A stretch of DNA of 53,315 bases, taken from positions 1 to 53,315 of the forward strand of contig LWRO01000049.1 in the NCBI GenBank assembly GCA_001657325.1, in the 5' to 3' direction. This DNA comes from Geitlerinema sp. BBD 1991-9. Lineage in GTDB: Bacteria; Cyanobacteriota; Cyanobacteriia; Cyanobacteriales; Geitlerinemataceae. The notes below the pieces were generated by a model, which was given only the letters and a program-made list of their open reading frames with translations, did no database searches and was not told where the DNA came from. Position 1 is the stretch's first letter, and the number at the start of each line of letters is the position of its first letter. A program made the position numbers and the translations under genes. Shown here piece after piece: positions 52,602 to 53,315 of this stretch.

Positions 52602-52948
52602 CGGAATCCCAAGCTCAATACGAGTTCGATAACAGCCAAAACGAACTGGTCGGAGATCTTTCCAAAAAGATGAGCTTTGTGGCCACGTTGCTCATCGTGT
52701 TTGGGATTTTATCGCTCTTAAACGGTGTTATCGTTCTCGTTTCGTCGTTCTCGGCCACAGAAGCGGCCAACTCATCGATCTCCGAAGTTTTCAGCGCCAT
52801 CGTCAACGGTATTTTTATGGTGGTTGTCGGTCTGTGGACGCGCAATGCAGCGAACGCTTTCCAAAACATCGTGAAAACAGAAGGACGCGATATCGAGAAT
52901 TTAATGGTAGCCCTCGGCGAACTTCGCAAACTGTATGCGTTACCTTAA
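52586..52948 (+). CDS. Two-helix membrane protein of unknown function
   Basis: The 120-residue protein has a charged N-terminus (MESNLPESQAQYEFDNSQNE), membrane helices at about 32-55 and 67-85, and a cytoplasmic-looking helix at the end (NIVKTEGRDIENLMVALGELRKLY). I do not recognise the family. ATG 52586 is the second of two ATGs created by the tandem duplication at 52568-52601. An upstream in-frame TTG (52535) with no clear ribosome binding site is less likely. Confidence 0.6.
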   Translation: MESNLPESQAQYEFDNSQNELVGDLSKKMSFVATLLIVFGILSLLNGVIVLVSSFSATEAANSSISEVFSAIVNGIFMVVVGLWTRNAANAFQNIVKTEGRDIENLMVALGELRKLYALP

Positions 52949-53026
52949 ATGTCGAAAGAAGGCAACTGAGCGCCGCGAATCCTTATAGAGTTCCCAACAA
53001 TGGGTAAAGTCTGTTAAGATGACAGA

Positions 53027-53315
53027 ATGTTAGTCATCGAAGCCAAACTGAAGGGAGCGGCATTTCAATATGCGAAGTTAGACGAAGCGATCCGAACAGC
53101 ACAATTCGTTCGGAACAAATGTCTTCGTCACTGGAGCGACAATAAAGGGGTCACGCGCAATGACCTCCAAAAGCTCTGTTCCCAACTGGCTAAAAATCCC
53201 GAAACCCCTTGGGTGAAACAGCTTAACTCCCAAGCTCGGCAAAGTTCTGCTGACCGTGCTTGGGCGGCCATTTCTCGGTTTTATACCAACTGTAAACAGA
53301 ACGTCAAAGGAAAGA
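53027..53315 (+). CDS. tnpB: TnpB-family protein of an IS200/IS605 element, N-terminal part
   Basis: From ATG 53027 the frame runs off the window end. It reads MLVIEAKLKGAAFQYAKLDE, then IRTAQFVRNKCLRHWSDNKG and QARQSSADRAWAAISRFYTN. This is the N-terminal wedge/REC part of an IS891/IS1136/IS1341-type TnpB. The domain so far is undamaged. The nucleolytic RuvC part lies outside. The IS left end should lie in the roughly 75 nt before the start. Confidence 0.85.
   Translation, partial: MLVIEAKLKGAAFQYAKLDEAIRTAQFVRNKCLRHWSDNKGVTRNDLQKLCSQLAKNPETPWVKQLNSQARQSSADRAWAAISRFYTNCKQNVKGK

Overview
The window comes from a cyanobacterial chromosome. It carries chlP (geranylgeranyl reductase), a TxlA/HCF164-like thioredoxin, a DUF751 protein, a DUF6464 protein, a CyaC-type adenylate cyclase and a DivIVA-like protein next to coaD. 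CGATCG-core palindromes are very frequent, mostly as TCGATCGA rather than classical HIP1 (GCGATCGC). No heterocyst or nitrogenase genes are seen. A filamentous non-heterocystous lineage (Geitlerinema/Baaleninema-like) fits, but the species cannot be fixed from the sequence alone.

Layout. 1-2769: a group II intron sits inside the tnpB of an IS200/IS605-family element. 2773-9399: MscS-type channel, CDF transporter, Omp85-type barrel protein, small lipoprotein, DUF2127 protein and a bacterial Popeye-domain protein. 9795-12016: leucine-rich-repeat protein and argD. 12268-16306: a lipoprotein with a solute-binding and a VWA domain, a membrane/coiled-coil protein and a second solute-binding protein. 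16375-19981: TxlA-like thioredoxin, NIL/ferredoxin protein, tRNA-Gln, a DivIVA-like protein overlapping coaD, and mtnA. 20088-27525: RDD/pentapeptide-repeat protein, DUF1400 alpha/beta hydrolase, chlP, tspO and a zinc deacylase. 28204-34729: SGNH-hydrolase remnant, hybrid kinase/adenylate cyclase, GNAT protein and moeA. 34804-39539: small protein, decayed IS605 element, tmk, coiled-coil protein, DedA protein, DUF751 protein and rbfA. 39612-49311: glycine-rich protein, Crp/Fnr regulator, DUF6464 protein, Ser/Thr kinase, AAA-GGDEF protein and PAS-GGDEF-EAL protein. 49485-53315: selO, a methyltransferase divergent from a MarR regulator with a palindromic operator, a DUF962/Mpo1-like protein, a membrane protein whose start region is duplicated, and the start of another tnpB.

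Most genes are single or in pairs. Signalling is over-represented: one protein likely makes cAMP (28597-32076), two may respond to it or belong to its superfamilies (Popeye at 8644, Crp/Fnr at 41010), and two handle c-di-GMP (44337 and 46813).

The intergenic space holds two families of short non-autonomous elements. Family A (about 100-125 bp) has three copies, each bounded by its own perfect direct repeat of 9-10 bp. Family B (about 100-160 bp) is built around a 28-bp palindrome, and two of its three copies have 8-bp direct repeats. One family A insertion separates the adenylate cyclase from an SGNH-hydrolase fragment. The other main oddities are a nonsense codon splitting the intron-encoded protein from its HNH domain, and a structured, apparently non-coding stretch before rbfA. 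I found no CRISPR array and no complete, obviously new multi-gene system.
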